Positions 51,791-63,367 of a stretch of 64,000 nt of DNA are shown here, in pieces. The position numbers and the translations under genes were made by a program. The stretch's first letter is position 1; each line of letters starts with the position of its first letter. The stretch comes from Shinisaurus crocodilurus (taxonomy: Eukaryota; Chordata; Lepidosauria; Squamata; Shinisauridae), in NCBI GenBank assembly GCA_021292165.1, contig CM037879.1:283066272-283130271 (forward strand). The letters run 5' to 3'. Below the pieces are notes generated by a model. It was not told the origin of the DNA. It ran no database searches and was given only the letters and a program-made list of their open reading frames with translations.

Positions 51791-52633
51791 CTCCCCTTCC
51801 CACACGTTGCAACGTCCCCCCCCCAATAAATCCTCTCCTGCATGGCAATTAAGCTTAAAAAAACTTCCCCATTGATTTGCGATGATTTAGGTCACAGAGC
51901 CAATTAACTGGGGGAAAAATATCTTGTTTGAGGTGATTTGCCCCCTGTGAACTTTAAATAAACCCTAGTAATTATTTCTAAATGTCCATGTATAGATCTA
52001 AATTAACATATGCACATTTTTATACAGATATGTGTCCTATGGGCCTGGGCCCCAAATCTTTTAAGGGCCTAGCAGTGCCCATCTTGAAAGGTTAGCACCT
52101 TGAATTAGGCCCACAAGCAAATAGGCAGCCAATACTCCTCCAGTGTTGGGCAAGTGTGATTCCATTTGGATTCAACAGTTAACTTTATAGCATCTGCATT
52201 CTGCACTAACTGAACATGGGAACTATGGCGCCTGCGCATGCAGCTGAACACAATACCTGCTTCTATGCCTGGGAAGCATCTCAAGTTATGTTACCTCAGC
52301 TAGAAAACAAGCCGTCGCCAAGACTCTGTTTATCTCTCATGCAAAAGTTCTCCGTACAACTTGGAATGACTGTGAAGTAATTTTTGCAGTGTCCGCCTCC
52401 CTTCAGCCCAAAGGCAGAGGTAATCGACGAGAAAGAGAAATATTTCATTCAGCACTGACTACCGGTACAATACACTCGGATCTCATCAGCTCAGACAGAA
52501 AACAATACATTTTTCTCTAAAAGTTTAATTGTCTTAACACACCGTCTACCTGAGAAACAGTGGAACCCCAGACCAAAACAGTAGTCCTAATTTTTCCTTC
52601 TTTGCCCCCCCCCCACAATAATAACAAAGCTTT

Positions 52634-52664
<31 letters not shown>

Positions 52665-53891
52665 AGACAAGACGTCATTTCAAGTATCCATAGTTTAAAA
52701 ATGCAATCCAAATCGACCAATCAAGTCCCCCTTGTCATGGTGCGACATTTCCATCATCACTTCTGGTGGGAGAACAGTGAATTTGCCAAGAGAAAACATC
52801 TTTGAGACAGTCATGAATGCTGTTATTACCCATTTTAAGTAAGACGAGAAGGTCATATATCATGCAATTACACCTTTTCATTACATCTGAAACCCTTCCC
52901 CCCGCACGCGCACACACCACACAGAGGAACTTCGCTTCGGCGTGCCTTAGATATACAAAAGATTCCAGCTCCGAAGAAGGAAAAGAAATGAAGGGGATTA
53001 AAAAAAAGAAGGAAAGAAATATTAAATTCCTCTTACCGGTGCGTAGCGGTAGCAACTCACTTCAAGGAACGTTGCTTTTACAGATTTCTCTTTCAATTAT
53101 CCTTGATTCAAGAGTAGTGAAAGACAAAATGAAAGAAAGAGACAAAGAAAAAAAAAAGAAAAGCAAAGAAAAAAAGAAAAAGCAAAGGTTCTTAAATGAA
53201 CATGTGCTGGAATCTTTTCCGTTTGTCGCAGAATGTGTGTGTGGGAAACTACACATAAAAAAAAGAAAAAGAAAAGCTCTCAGTAATTTAAATTTGCTGT
53301 CAATTTAAGCTGCATTCTTCCATCCCGCCCCTCTTCCCACTGGGTTCTACTACCTGCCAGACTGCTACTGACAGCTAGCATGCAAACAAACAAACACAAA
53401 TATAACGGAACGCATGCTGGGACCACAAGTCTTCTCTCTCTCTCCCTCTCTCCAGTGACTGCAAATCATTAGTGCATTTTATTTTGTTGTGGTTATTGTG
53501 GTTATTTGGGAGCTTCATTTGTGGCATGACATTTTAATTTCTGATTAATCGATGAAGCCCAGTTGACGACAAGGGCTGTCTTTTCCACAACATGGATCGA
53601 ACCGGCTTTCCGAAGATGGCTGAGACAATGTTCAGAGAGATGTCAACACAAATATGTTCTCCAGAAAAGGATCCCCCCCCACCCCAATTCAGACTAGGTG
53701 TGCTATGAAATTCATTTTAAGGCATCTTAGTGAAGAATCCAGAGGAAACAGTTGACTAGTTCATTAACTGTTTTTGAGTGAATACCATTCTTCATGAATT
53801 GATTGCCTTTGTATTCTGCCAGTCGTGCAAGGAGCTTGAAGTGGTTCCCTAAACTTGTTACAGCCCTCCAAGGTAGGGCAGGCTGAGATAT
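51791..53891. other. mostly unique sequence
   Basis: 51960-52100 matches part of the GTCCTCTTTT repeat. (AAAT)n at 52637-52665. The rest looks single-copy. 53455-53670 contains GATTAATCGATGAAGCCCAG, a homeodomain/Cux-like motif cluster, and may be regulatory. The 163-codon frame at 52817 is lysine-rich from an A/G-rich stretch and has no recognised homology. Confidence 0.3.
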
Positions 53892-54008
53892 TAGGGGGTA
53901 ATCTAAGGTCAGTAAATTGCTGCTTTTGATTTGATATTTGGTACTTTTCCTCTGAAACAGAAGAAAGGTAGGGTCCAAATGAGAGCTGTGATGAATTTTG
54001 TGAGTTGT
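53892..54008. repeat. source copy of a 117-bp local duplication
   Basis: TAGGGGGTAATCTAAGGTCA to GAATTTTGTGAGTTGT equals 55311-55427 at 115 of 117 positions. It sits in otherwise unique DNA here, so this is probably the source. Confidence 0.93.
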
Positions 54009-54350
54009 GATGTTCATGTCATGTTCAAATTTGCATTCTCAGTGATAGAAATATTTTTGTGGCACAGCTAAGAAAACTGCACAGAAACCCAGCATGTCCT
54101 CCTCCCCCCGCTCTGCTTTTTTTGCCCAAGTCCTGTGGAAACTAACCGTGACTGAGATAGAAAAGTGCAACAGCCCCTAAAGCTGGGGTGCAGAACCGTG
54201 GGCCAAATCCAGCCCTCTGGGTTTCCCAGATGGCCCCACCCCTTCCCATGGCCCCACCCCCTTTCCCCAACTACTGATTGTTTGGCAGTTTTCTGGCTTC
54301 TGCGGTGTTTTTACCCATTCTGAAAGGTTGAAATGCCTCTCCTAAGGCCA

Positions 54351-54545
54351 GCAGTGGCTGGTGGCTCCAATGTCCATTGGGCAATGTATTCACTCCAGGT
54401 TTCAGACTGAACTTTAAAGGAGCCATCCATGGTACTCAACCTAATTTGGAGATTGGGTTCAGCACCATGGATAGCTCCTTAAACGTTCAGACTAAAACCC
54501 AGACTGGATACACCTCTGCACTGGCATTGGAGCTGCCAGCCTCCA
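54351..54545. mobile_element. palindromic MITE of the GGCTGGTGGCTCC type, nested
   Basis: CAGCAGTGGCTGGTGGCTCC and GGAGCTGCCAGCCTCCACTG with inner mirrors (GGAGCCATCCATGGTACTCA against GCACCATGGATAGCTCC). The host MITE reads CTCCTAAG before it and TCTAAG after it, a possible target duplication. Confidence 0.75.
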
Positions 54546-54640
54546 CTGTCTAAGTCTTAGCTACTGGCAGTAAGAGCTTTAAGCTCAAATATGCTGATAT
54601 TTTTTGGGCCCTTTTGCCTTTGGACACACCAAATTTGCCT

Positions 54641-55018
54641 TCATAGAATCATAGAATCATTAAAAAAAAGTAGAGTTGGAAGGGGCCTATAAGGCCATTG
54701 AGTCCCCTGCTCAATGCAGGAATCCAGGTCAAAGCATCCCTGACAGATGGCTGTCCAGCTGCACCTTGAATGCCTCCAGCATTCAAAGGTCTTCACCTGG
54801 GAAAGCCCACCACCTCCCTAGGTAGTTGGTTCCATTGTCTTATTGCTCTACCAATCAGGAAATTTTTCCTGATGTCCAGGGCCAGGCAGAATCTGGCTTC
54901 CTGTAACTTGAGCCCATTATTCCGTGTCCTGCAAACTGGGATGATCGAGAAGAGATCCTGGCCCTCCTCTTTGTGACAACCCTTCAAGTACTGGAAGAGT
55001 ACTTCAGCCCCACCTGCC
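54641..55018 (-). mobile_element. CR1 3' end, antisense, nested
   Basis: TCATAGAATCATAGAATCAT, GTTGGAAGGGGCCTATAAGG, CAGCTGCACCTTGAATGCCT, CCAATCAGGAAATTTTTCCT and CTTCAAGTACTGGAAGAGTA. This is the longest CR1 tail in the window. Confidence 0.92.
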
Positions 55019-55100
55019 ACTGGAATGTGGCCCCCGAGAGCTTCTCCAAAACTGAATCCAGCCCTCGGGCTGAAAGAGGTTCAACACCCCTGCCCTAACG

Positions 55101-55267
55101 GTTGATTTCTCAGGCTCCAAGCAACCATGACTTCACTGACCTAACCCACCAGGCACAATGAGCTGTGCATTCCCAACTCTCTGCGCTTGCAGAAGCTTCC
55201 TTATATCATGGAGTGGAAGCTTAGGCTGAGTGTCTATATATGCTTTCATTATGCCCTCCCCCAAACC
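55101..55267. other. short unique stretch
   Basis: Nothing recognised. Confidence 0.3.
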
Positions 55268-55965
55268 ATTTTATTTATTATTTTATTTAATACATTTTTA
55301 TACTGCCCAATAGGGGGTAATCTAAGGTCAGTAAATTGCTGCTTCTGATTTGATATTTGGTACTTTTTCTCTGAAACAGAAGAAAGGTAGGGTCCAAATG
55401 AGAGCTGTGATGAATTTTGTGAGTTGTCTCTCTGGGCGGTTCACAACAGTTAAAACCATAAAATACAATAAAAGATAAATATAAGATGTAAAACTACAGA
55501 TTAAAAACAACAACAAAGCTAGCAGCAGCAGTTCAAATTATAATAACAGAGTTAAAACAAATACAAGATTAAAATGATTAAAATGATTAAAATGCCTGGG
55601 AGAATAGAAAGGTCTTCACCTGGCGCCGGAGAGAGTACAATGTAGGCACCAGGCAAGCCTCTTTGGGGAGCTCATTCCACAACCAGGGTGCCACAGCAGA
55701 AAAGGCCCTCCTCCTGGTAGCCACCTGCCTCACTTCCTTTGGCAGGGGCTCTCAGAGAAGGACCGCTGAAGAAGATCTTAGTGCCTGTGCAGGTATATAT
55801 GGGAGGAGACAATCCTTCAGATACCCTGGCCCCAAGCCGTTTAGGGCTTTGAATGTTAGTATCAGCACTTTGAATTGGGCCCGGAAACGGACTGGCAGCC
55901 AGTGCATGTGATTGGAGAGACAGTGCTTCATACCACTTATAGGGGGTGAGGCAGCAATGCAGTAT
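55268..55965 (-). mobile_element. L2/CR1-group LINE 3' part, antisense, with an inserted local copy
   Basis: ATTTTTATACTGCCCAATA, then the 117-bp foreign segment, then TCTCTGGGCGGTTCACAAC. The family reads CCCAATAGCCGAAGCTCTCT across this point. Further in: GAGCTCATTCCACAACCAGG, AAAAGGCCCTCCTCCTGGTA and CCGTTTAGGGCTTTGAATGT. Confidence 0.88.
55311..55427. repeat. inserted copy of the 117-bp local duplication
   Basis: Identical in length and direction to 53892-54008, with two T/C differences. It replaces about 10 bases of the LINE and has no poly-A, terminal repeats or target duplication. Confidence 0.93.
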
Positions 55966-56119
55966 AGATCAGTTTCCTGTGTTCCTGTGCAGTGAATTTT
56001 CACAAGACAATGGCGCAGAGATAGATGGGGCAAATGATTGCAAAGTCGTGGGCAGACAAAATGTCAGATCCAGAGCAGCAGGCCATTGCAAAAGAGGCGA
56101 GGTTGAATATAGTGTGATG

Positions 56120-56585
56120 TAGGGATGTGTCAAAACAGGGAAATCTAGCTCTCTTGAGCTCGATGGATTTCCTGCCCGCTTCCGATCATCAGATCGGAAG
56201 TGGGCTGAGATGGGTTTTCCCCCACTAACTTCCATCTCCCAGACAGGCTGTGCTGATTTGTGAATTAAAAAAAAAAAAAAAAGCTGAGGAAATTTGTGCA
56301 AAATCTGCCAATCTGCGCAAATTGGCACCCAAAAACCATGCAGTTCTAGCACAAGTCTTGCTAGAACCACGTGGTTTTTGTGTCTCAATTTGTGCAGATT
56401 GGCTGATGTTGTGCAGATTTCCTTAGCGGTTTTGTGTAAAAAATGTGCAAATCTTGGCCTGTCTTAGAGATGAACGTGTGCGGCCTGGCTCGACTCACAC
56501 CACAGCAAGCTGGTTCCAGTGTGGGGCTAATGAACCAGAATCCATCAGATGTTAACCCCCTGATCAGATTCGTCACACAGCCCTA
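56120..56585. mobile_element. TAGGGATG foldback MITE with 8-bp duplication
   Basis: Starts TAGGGATGTGTCAAAAC and ends AGATTCGTCACACAGCCCTA. Flanks GTGTGATG (56112-56119) and GTGTGATA (56586-56593), 7 of 8. The centre mirrors GCAAAATCTGCCAATCTGCG against GTGCAGATTGGCTGATGTTG, with CTAGAACCACGTGGTTTTTG in the loop. Confidence 0.82.
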
Positions 56586-56614
56586 GTGTGATATATATAT
56601 ATATATATATATAT

Positions 56615-56868
56615 ATAGTCATGTCTTGGATTGAGAGCATAATTCGTTCCGGAAACGTGCTTGTAATCCAAAACACTCTTATATCAAAACGAAATCCCCC
56701 CCAAAAAATCTGTACAGAGATTTTTAATTTAAGCCGTACTACAGTACTTGTATTGCAAGACGTCGCTTGTATATCAAGTTTAAAAAATTAAATAAATATT
56801 TAAAAATTTGCTTGTCTTGCAAAACGCTCTCAAACCAAGTTACTTGCAATCCAAGGTATTACTATATA
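56615..56868 (-). mobile_element. Tigger-like MITE inserted in a (TA)n microsatellite
   Basis: ATAGTCATGTCTTGGATTGA on the left and CAATCCAAGGTATTACTATA on the right, flanked by (TA)n on both sides (56588-56616 and 56864-56875). Nearly identical to 45603. Confidence 0.92.
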
Positions 56869-56879
56869 TATACCATATG

Positions 56880-57045
56880 TCTAGCCCAGTATGTTCTGAC
56901 TGAGAAGGATTCTCCAGGGTCTCAGGCAAGAGGTTTTTCCCATCACCTGCTACCAAAACCTTTTAACTGGAGATGTCAGAGACTGAACCTGGGACCTTCT
57001 GCATGCAAATCAGGTCCTCCACCACTGAGCTGTGGTCCCTTCCCA
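56880..57045 (-). mobile_element. tRNA-Ala SINE, antisense
   Basis: GTCTAGCCCAGTATGTTCTG, GGATTCTCCAGGGTCTCAGG, GAACCTGGGACCTTCTGCAT and CCACCACTGAGCTGTGGTCC. Confidence 0.88.
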
Positions 57046-58377
57046 AAAGCATATGGCACATCTGATTACATTACTGGGAACAGGAATGCCCCATGCCATG
57101 TTCGAGTGGGTGGGAAAGCAGAGAGAAGCAGAGAGAGAAATGCTAGGAGGAACAGATGTTGCATTCTCTTCTTAAAGGTAAAGGCACATAGCACATGGAT
57201 AATTTATATGCTGCTCATATAACAGGAGAACATATTCAGAAATAAGGGGACATGGTGATAGTTAATAACAAGTATAAAACTTCGGTGGCTCTGAGAACTT
57301 TTGCCTAATAAGCAAAGCAAATGGGTAGGGAGGCATGCACTGTTTCTCTTCCCAGTGCCTGATCATTGAACGCCTTCCTTTAAATCTCTGCAATTGCCAA
57401 TGAAAAATAATGGAGATGGGAGAAAGAACAGTGGTTGAACAACACTGATGAACTGTATTAGACTGCACAGGGCTGAAATGGACTGCTTAATATCCCCGAT
57501 ATACAAAATCTTGAAGTCTCAAAAAATGAGTGAGTCAGGACACGGCCCAAGACATCCTCATCAAGGAGAACATAGGATAAGAAATTAAAGAAGTTGATGT
57601 AACTGGTCTGATACCCTTAAAAACAAAGAGACAAACAAACAAACCAGCCAGATGAGCATATTGACAATCTTAGGCGACAGTGGCCTGAGCAACTATTTGC
57701 ACTTTTGTGGCCAGTCTTAATTCTGATAATTAGAGCAGGACTGGATGGCTCCTGCGACGACACGGTCCCTTACACTTTAGGACCCGCCGCATAAACCCTT
57801 CTCAGGCCAAGCATCAACACTTAAAAACCTGAGGGGAGGGTCAAATGAAACCTTTCCCCTACTAGTGAGGGAAAAGATTAATACTGGATATTAAGGATCT
57901 AGCTTAAATTTATGATGCTGTGGGTACAAAGGTGTGTGTGTAGATTTAAAAGTAAAGCAGGTAATAATGCCAAGCTGACACGTAGGATTTGGGTAGCAAA
58001 CAAAATAAAAATAAGTTTATTTTAATTCTCAAAATCTTAGTTCCAGAAAATAAACCTGCCTACACCAAACACTTTGTAACTGACCTAACTCCCAAACTCC
58101 CAACTCTCCCCACACACTACAAACACTCTCCCATATCACACTAACTCCAACCACCTAAAACTCTCTAACCCAGCTCCACACTCCCATAACACTCAACTCA
58201 CTAACTCTGACATCACTCACACACTCCTTATATACTCCTCCCCCCACCCTTTCCAAGACATCACAAACCACACCCACTCGGTTCAACATTCTAGACACAC
58301 TAAACATACTAATGCAGACATACACCAGGGAACTGAATCGTGGGGTTATGCCACAGCTCCGTCTTGCTTTCTTTAAG
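57046..58377. other. mostly unique sequence
   Basis: No recognised repeat or gene. 57640-57780 looks single-copy. 58070-58320 is a CA/CT-rich, G-poor stretch (CTCCCAACTCTCCCCACACA) without a clear repeat unit. Confidence 0.35.
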
Positions 58378-58490
58378 GCAGGGTTGGGGAATCTTTGTCC
58401 CTCCAAATATCGTTGGACACCAACTATCATCAGTCACAGCTAACATGGCCAATGGTCAGGAATTAAGGGAGCTGTAGCCCTACTACAGCA
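58378..58490. mobile_element. diverged palindromic hAT-like MITE, second family
   Basis: GGCAGGGTTGGGGAATCTTT, CATGGCCAATGGTCAGGAAT and GGGAGCTGTAGCCCTACTAC follow the family consensus at low identity. Confidence 0.6.
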
Positions 58491-58576
58491 TCTAGGACTG
58501 CATGTTCTAAGATGCTTAAGTGTGAATGAGGAACCTCCAGCTTTTGGGATGAGACCCAGCCTACTGAGGGGCCTGA

Positions 58577-58641
58577 GATGTCTATGATGATGATGACGAT
58601 GACGATGACGATGACGATGATGATGATGATGATGATGATGA
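58577..58641. repeat. (GAT/GAC)n microsatellite at a LINE tail
   Basis: GATGATGACGATGACGATGA pattern ending directly at TTTGTATACCGCCCAATAGC, the LINE 3' end in antisense, so it is the expanded tail of that LINE copy. Confidence 0.9.
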
Positions 58642-59480
58642 TTTGTATACCGCCCAATAGCCGAAGCTCTCTGGGTGGTTTACAACAATCAATTAAAAAT
58701 ACAATACAATAGAAAATATACACAATTTAAAAAAGTATAATTTTTTTTAAAACCAAATTTAAAATGATACAAATAGCGAGACAAGTTAATGCAACATGAC
58801 CAGTTAAAAAGTTAAAAATGACCACCCCACCATGCACTATTTAGAGTTGTTAAAAGCCTCGACATACAGGGCAGTCTTAACATGGCGCCGAAAATATAGT
58901 AGAGTTGGCGCCAGGCGGGCATCAGGAGGGAACTTGTTGGGGGGCTACCACAGAAAAGGCCCTCCCCTTGTTGCTGCCCTCTGAGGCCCCAGATGTTGAG
59001 CATAGTGTCTGAGTAGATTGCGGTTGGGAGAGGTGTTCCGTCAACTATTGCAGTCCCAAGCTGTGTAGGGCTTTAAAGGTTAAGACCAACACCTTGAATC
59101 AGGCTCGGAAACATACAGGCAGCCAGAACTGGTATTATGTGTTCGGATCTTCTGGTCCCAGTAATGAGTCTGGCTGCCAGCCTGCCACATTTTGCACAAG
59201 CTGCAGCTTCTGAAGAGTTTTCAAGGGCAGCCCCATGTAAAGTGCATTGCAGTAGTCTAGCTTTGAGATTACCAGAGCATAGATTACTGACACCAGGCTA
59301 TCCCTGTCCAGATAGGGGCATAGCTGGGCCACCAGCCAGAGCTGGTAGAAGGCATTCCGTGTCACTGTGGCCACCTGAGCCTCAAGTGACAGAGATGGCT
59401 CAAGGAGCACCCCCAAGCTATGGACCTGCTCCTTCAAGGGGAGTGCAACCTCATCCAGAGCCCTTCTCAAGCTCAAAGAA
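58642..59480 (-). mobile_element. L2/CR1-group LINE, antisense, with coding relic
   Basis: TATACCGCCCAATAGCCGAA and CTCTGGGTGGTTTACAAC are its 3' end; then GAAAAGGCCCTCCCCTTGTT, TGTGTAGGGCTTTAAAGGTT and an open frame 59476-59135 on the minus strand. Same family as 15790-17375. Confidence 0.88.
59135..59476 (-). pseudogene. C-terminal coding relic of the L2/CR1-group LINE
   Basis: The 113-codon open block includes LGVLLEPSLSLEAQVATVT and LVISKLDYCNALYMGLP, the conserved region after the RT domain in this LINE group. The same stretch appears in the relic at 16060-16280. It is not a host gene. Confidence 0.85.
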
Positions 59481-60461
59481 AATAGAGATGGGGAACGTCA
59501 GCCCCTGAAAATTGCAGGCATTATGAAGCCTGTGGATTGATTAGGACTGGAATAAATGCAAGGAGCTTGGTTATTGGGTTTTGCCTCATCAATGGAGCAG
59601 TATCTGCTTTCTGCTTGATCCACTCCAGTCTCTCCAGCAACTGACCTTAGTATTCCCAGGCCTAGAGTCCAGGCCTAGATTTCGGCAGAGCAGCATGGGT
59701 GGCTCTGGCATTTGCCAGGAAGCTACCATGACTGACTTGTTTTTTTATTGTGCTTGTTAGCTGCCTCGGGGGTCGGGGGGGTCAGATCTCACATGAGATG
59801 GAAAGGCCAGTACAGTTTTGCACTCTGTCAGGAGCCTCACTCAGCTGCACTGTGGCTGAACATGACGACTGACCTGACTGGATGTTGACATGGTGGACGT
59901 GATGTATCAACCCCAACACCCATATGTCCTGATGCATCCCCGAAAATTGCCTCCCCATCAGCAGAGAAGGAGGGAACGAGTGGCAGTGCATGGCAGCCAT
60001 TCTCTGGGAAGGGTTGGAGGAGGCACCACAGTTAGTAGAATATGAGATAGGTGGAGACTCTAATTCCCCCAAGGCACACCATCATATAGGGGATGGAGAG
60101 AGAATGATGGGAGGAAGCTCCTGAAATGGAACCACATCTGATGAGAGGATAGTTTTCAATCCCATTCTATGATGGCCCAGCCTTAACCCAAGCTGGCCAG
60201 ACAATGATGAGGTGTGTCCTCCCCTGGAAGAACACAACATTGGGGAAGATATTTGGGCACCCACCTGGCATAAGCCAGGAGTCAGGGCTGTGTCCACCAA
60301 GACCCAAAGTGATTAGCAACCTTGTCCCATGGGTGTATCACAGTCTCCATGGCTCCTATGGGCCAATGAATGCTCACATACTATACAAAGGTGATGGAGG
60401 GACATTCAGTAGTTGATGCCTAGACCCGTTTCTGTATTTGGGCTGGCTCCTGGTAAGGACC
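59481..60461. other. unclassified stretch
   Basis: Long, not obviously AT- or GC-skewed, no repeat family recognised. Frames of 70-96 codons on both strands give no recognised protein. It may be an old element beyond recognition. Confidence 0.3.
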
Positions 60462-60471
60462 CAGGTGGCAG

Positions 60472-63367
60472 GTTTTTTTTTTTATTTATTTATTTTAAAA
60501 ATAATGAATACAACAACAAAAAATACAACATAAACATTGTGCACCCCCCCACCTCTTGTGACCAAGTTATATTTCTCACCCCAATTTTTTTTTTTGTATG
60601 TGTATATATACAAGCTATTATTCTATATTCCAAAAATATAAGAAATCTTGACAAGCTTTGTTCCCCCTCCCCTTTACCAACACATAATCCAAAAATTTGC
60701 CCCAAATGTTCACAAAGGTGTCTTTCTCCAATTGTCCTTTTTGACACTTAATATTACAAGTTAATTTATCATTTAACGCGATATCCCATACCTCTGTATA
60801 GCATTCATTAATTGAAAACACATGTTGAACCTTCCAATTCCTAGCTATCATTAATTTTGCTGCTGTTAACAAATTCACAATCAATTCTTTTGTATTTTTT
60901 AAACAAACTAACTTTTCTGTAATTGTTAACAATGCTAATTTTGGGCAGACTTCTAATTCCATTCCAAATATTTCTGATATTTCTGCAAATAATTTCTGCC
61001 AAAATTCCAGAACATTTTTACAGCTCCACCACATGTGGGCATACGTACCTTTTACATTACATCCTCTCCAACACAATGCGGAGCAATTTTTATCTATCCG
61101 ATTTAATCTTACTGGGTTAAATACCATCTCCATACCACTTTATAAAAGTTCTCTTTTATCCTAGTTGACATAACTCTTACAATACGCCTATCCCAAATAT
61201 TTTTCCAACTTTGTTTCGATATTTCCTCATCAAATTCATTATCCCATAACACTTTAAGAGAATCTTTATGCTCTTCTTCATTTTGTAACATCGTATATAA
61301 AGCCTTTGTTGTGCCTCTTGTTGAAACATTACCTTCTATAGCTTCTCTAGTCAAAACTATCTTTTCAAAATTGGTTAGTTCTCTTTCACTATCCATTCTT
61401 GTCCTCCACTTCTTTAACCACAATTCCAATTGCATTGAATTTAACCATGATATTCTCTCTCTTCCTACTATTTCTATTATATGTTCTCTAGTCTTAATTT
61501 TTTCCACCCAATCCATTAATTTAATCACCTTTTTTCTCCTTAATATAGCTTCTAGATGTCTTACATTTTCTGGAAAGTCCTCCATGGCCACTACCGGAGT
61601 TAACGGAGATACCTCTGGTATAAAAATTTTCCTCGTGTTATTCCAACTCTCTAACATACTCCTCAAAAAGGGATTTTCTAGTCCTTTTATAATATTATTT
61701 ATATTTTTCTTAAATAATATATTCACCATCATGTTTCCTAATTCTCGTGCTTTTAGTTCCAACCACATTTTGTCTTTCCCTGCTATAATGTCCAAAATAT
61801 GTCTTACTTGGTTGGCTAAATAATACCACTTTATATTAGGAAGACCTAAACCACCTATTTTTTGCGCTTTATACCAACTATATTTATTAATCCTTGATCT
61901 TTTCCTTCCATTACAATATTCATTAATAATTGATTGCCAATCTTTAATTTCTTTTTCTATAATCTTTACTGGTAACATCCTAAACAAAAAGTTTATTTTG
62001 GGCAATATCTTCATTTTTACCAACGCTATTCTGCCAAACCAAGAAAGTCCAATTTTTTTATACTCCTCTATTTTATTTTTAACCTCTATCTTTAACTTTC
62101 TAAAGTTTTGTTCTCCTGCTTTATCAATATCTTGTGTAATTTCTATTCCTAAATATTTAATTACATTTGTAATTTTAATGTTATATTTTTTCTTTAACAT
62201 TTCACTCTCCTCTTTTTTACTATAATTAAACAGTAAAATCTTGGATTTACCCCAATTCATCTGTAGCCCAGTTATTTCTCCAAATTCTTTCAAGTGGTTC
62301 TCCAACCTATCCATTGTTTCAATTGGATTTTTAATTGTTAATAAAGTATCATCTGCAAATAAATTTATTTTAATTTGATCTCCAACCCCCATCCCTATAA
62401 TATTTCTATCTTCTCTTACTACATTTGCTAGTATTTCCATCACTAATGCAAACAAAATAGGGGAAAGGGGACATCCTTGTCTAGTTCCTCGGTCTAAGGA
62501 AATTTTTCCGTAATACCATCATTTACCACTACATTTGTAATATTATGGGCATATAATTGATTAATTACTCCTTTAAATCTTGCTCCAAACCCCATATTTT
62601 TAATGATCATTTTTAACGTAGGCCATTCCACGCAATCAAAAGCCTTGAAAATATCTAATGCTAATACACCCGCTCTAACATTATTTTTCTTTATACTATA
62701 TATTATATTTAATACTCTTCTAGTTAAGTCGGCCATTTGTCGACCTGCAATAAATCCACATTGGTCCATCCCTACATATTTACTCATAAACCTATTCATT
62801 CGTCTCGCTAGTATTGCAGTAAATAATTTTGCATCTTGATTTATTAACGAAATGGGTCTATATGAATCTGATTCTGTTAAATCCTTTCCTGGTTTTGGAA
62901 TTACTATAATCATAGATTGTTTCCATGAGGGGGGAATTTCTCCCCCTTCCATTATATTATTATATAATAACTTCAACCTTGGAATTAACATATGTTTAAA
63001 AACCTTGTAATATTCCACCCCTAATCCATCTACTCCTGGGGTCTTGCCTTCTTTTAATTTATTTATAGCAAAATCTATCTCCAAATCTGAGAATGGTTGC
63101 TCCATCGTCTCTCTCTCTATCTTCTTCTTGTATTCTTATTTTCATATGTTTTTCAATATATTCTTTAATCCTATCTTCCTCACCTATTCCTGCTTTATAT
63201 AATTCTGAATAAAATTCTTGAAAATTTTTTAATTTTTCCTTCATCAAATTATGCCCTTTCCCTTTTTTATCCTTTATTATTCCAACTATATTTTTTCCCC
63301 GTTTTTTTTGTGTGGATCTAGCTAACATTTTAGAATTCTTGTTACTATTTTCAAAGTAAGCTCTTTT
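60472..63367 (-). mobile_element. 5'-truncated L1 LINE with target duplication
   Basis: Flanked by CAGGTGGCAG at 60462-60471 and 63368-63377. On the plus strand the left junction is a T run (poly-A tail of a minus-strand insertion). The right copy continues TTTT, so the duplication may be longer by overlap with the tail. The element covers the RT and C-terminal regions of ORF2 and a short 3' UTR; ORF1 and the endonuclease domain are absent. This pattern is target-primed insertion with 5' truncation. Confidence 0.93.
60618..63328 (-). pseudogene. L1 ORF2 relic (reverse transcriptase to C-terminal Cys motif)
   Basis: Read along the minus strand: 63328-63059, 63105-62494, 62455-61109 and 61133-60618 form consecutive parts. 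Visible motifs: KLKEGKTPGVDGLGVEYYK, YRPISLINQDAKLF, QCGFIAGRQM, catalytic LDIFKAFD, catalytic FADDT, YLGIEIT, and the C-terminal CWRGC...GTYAHMWWSC cysteine/histidine motif. Three frameshifts but few stops, so decay is recent. In an intact element this enzyme copies the RNA into DNA at the target site. Confidence 0.93.

Larger units (their letters stand above)
54183..55092. mobile_element. hAT MITE with 8-bp duplication and two nested insertions
   Basis: Starts CTGGGGTGCAGAACC and ends GGTTCAACACCCCTG. Flanks CCCTAAAG (54175-54182) and CCCTAACG (55093-55100), 7 of 8. The body matches 36241-36607 outside the two insertions, a palindromic MITE at 54351 and a CR1 fragment at 54641. Confidence 0.85.

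Noticed and set aside
53000..53060. A possible small exon on the minus strand ending in a GTAAGA donor
   Set aside because: A donor-like GTAAGAGG follows CTACGCACCG, but the upstream side has no good pyrimidine tract or acceptor, no coding potential and no second exon could be identified.
59782..60300. Possible transposase or gag fragment on the minus strand
   Set aside because: The frames are short and overlapping and I recognised no motif; listed only as an unclassified stretch.
61109..62455. A 448-codon host gene on the minus strand
   Set aside because: It contains the FADDT catalytic box and continues in neighbouring frames as L1 ORF2, with target duplications around the element.
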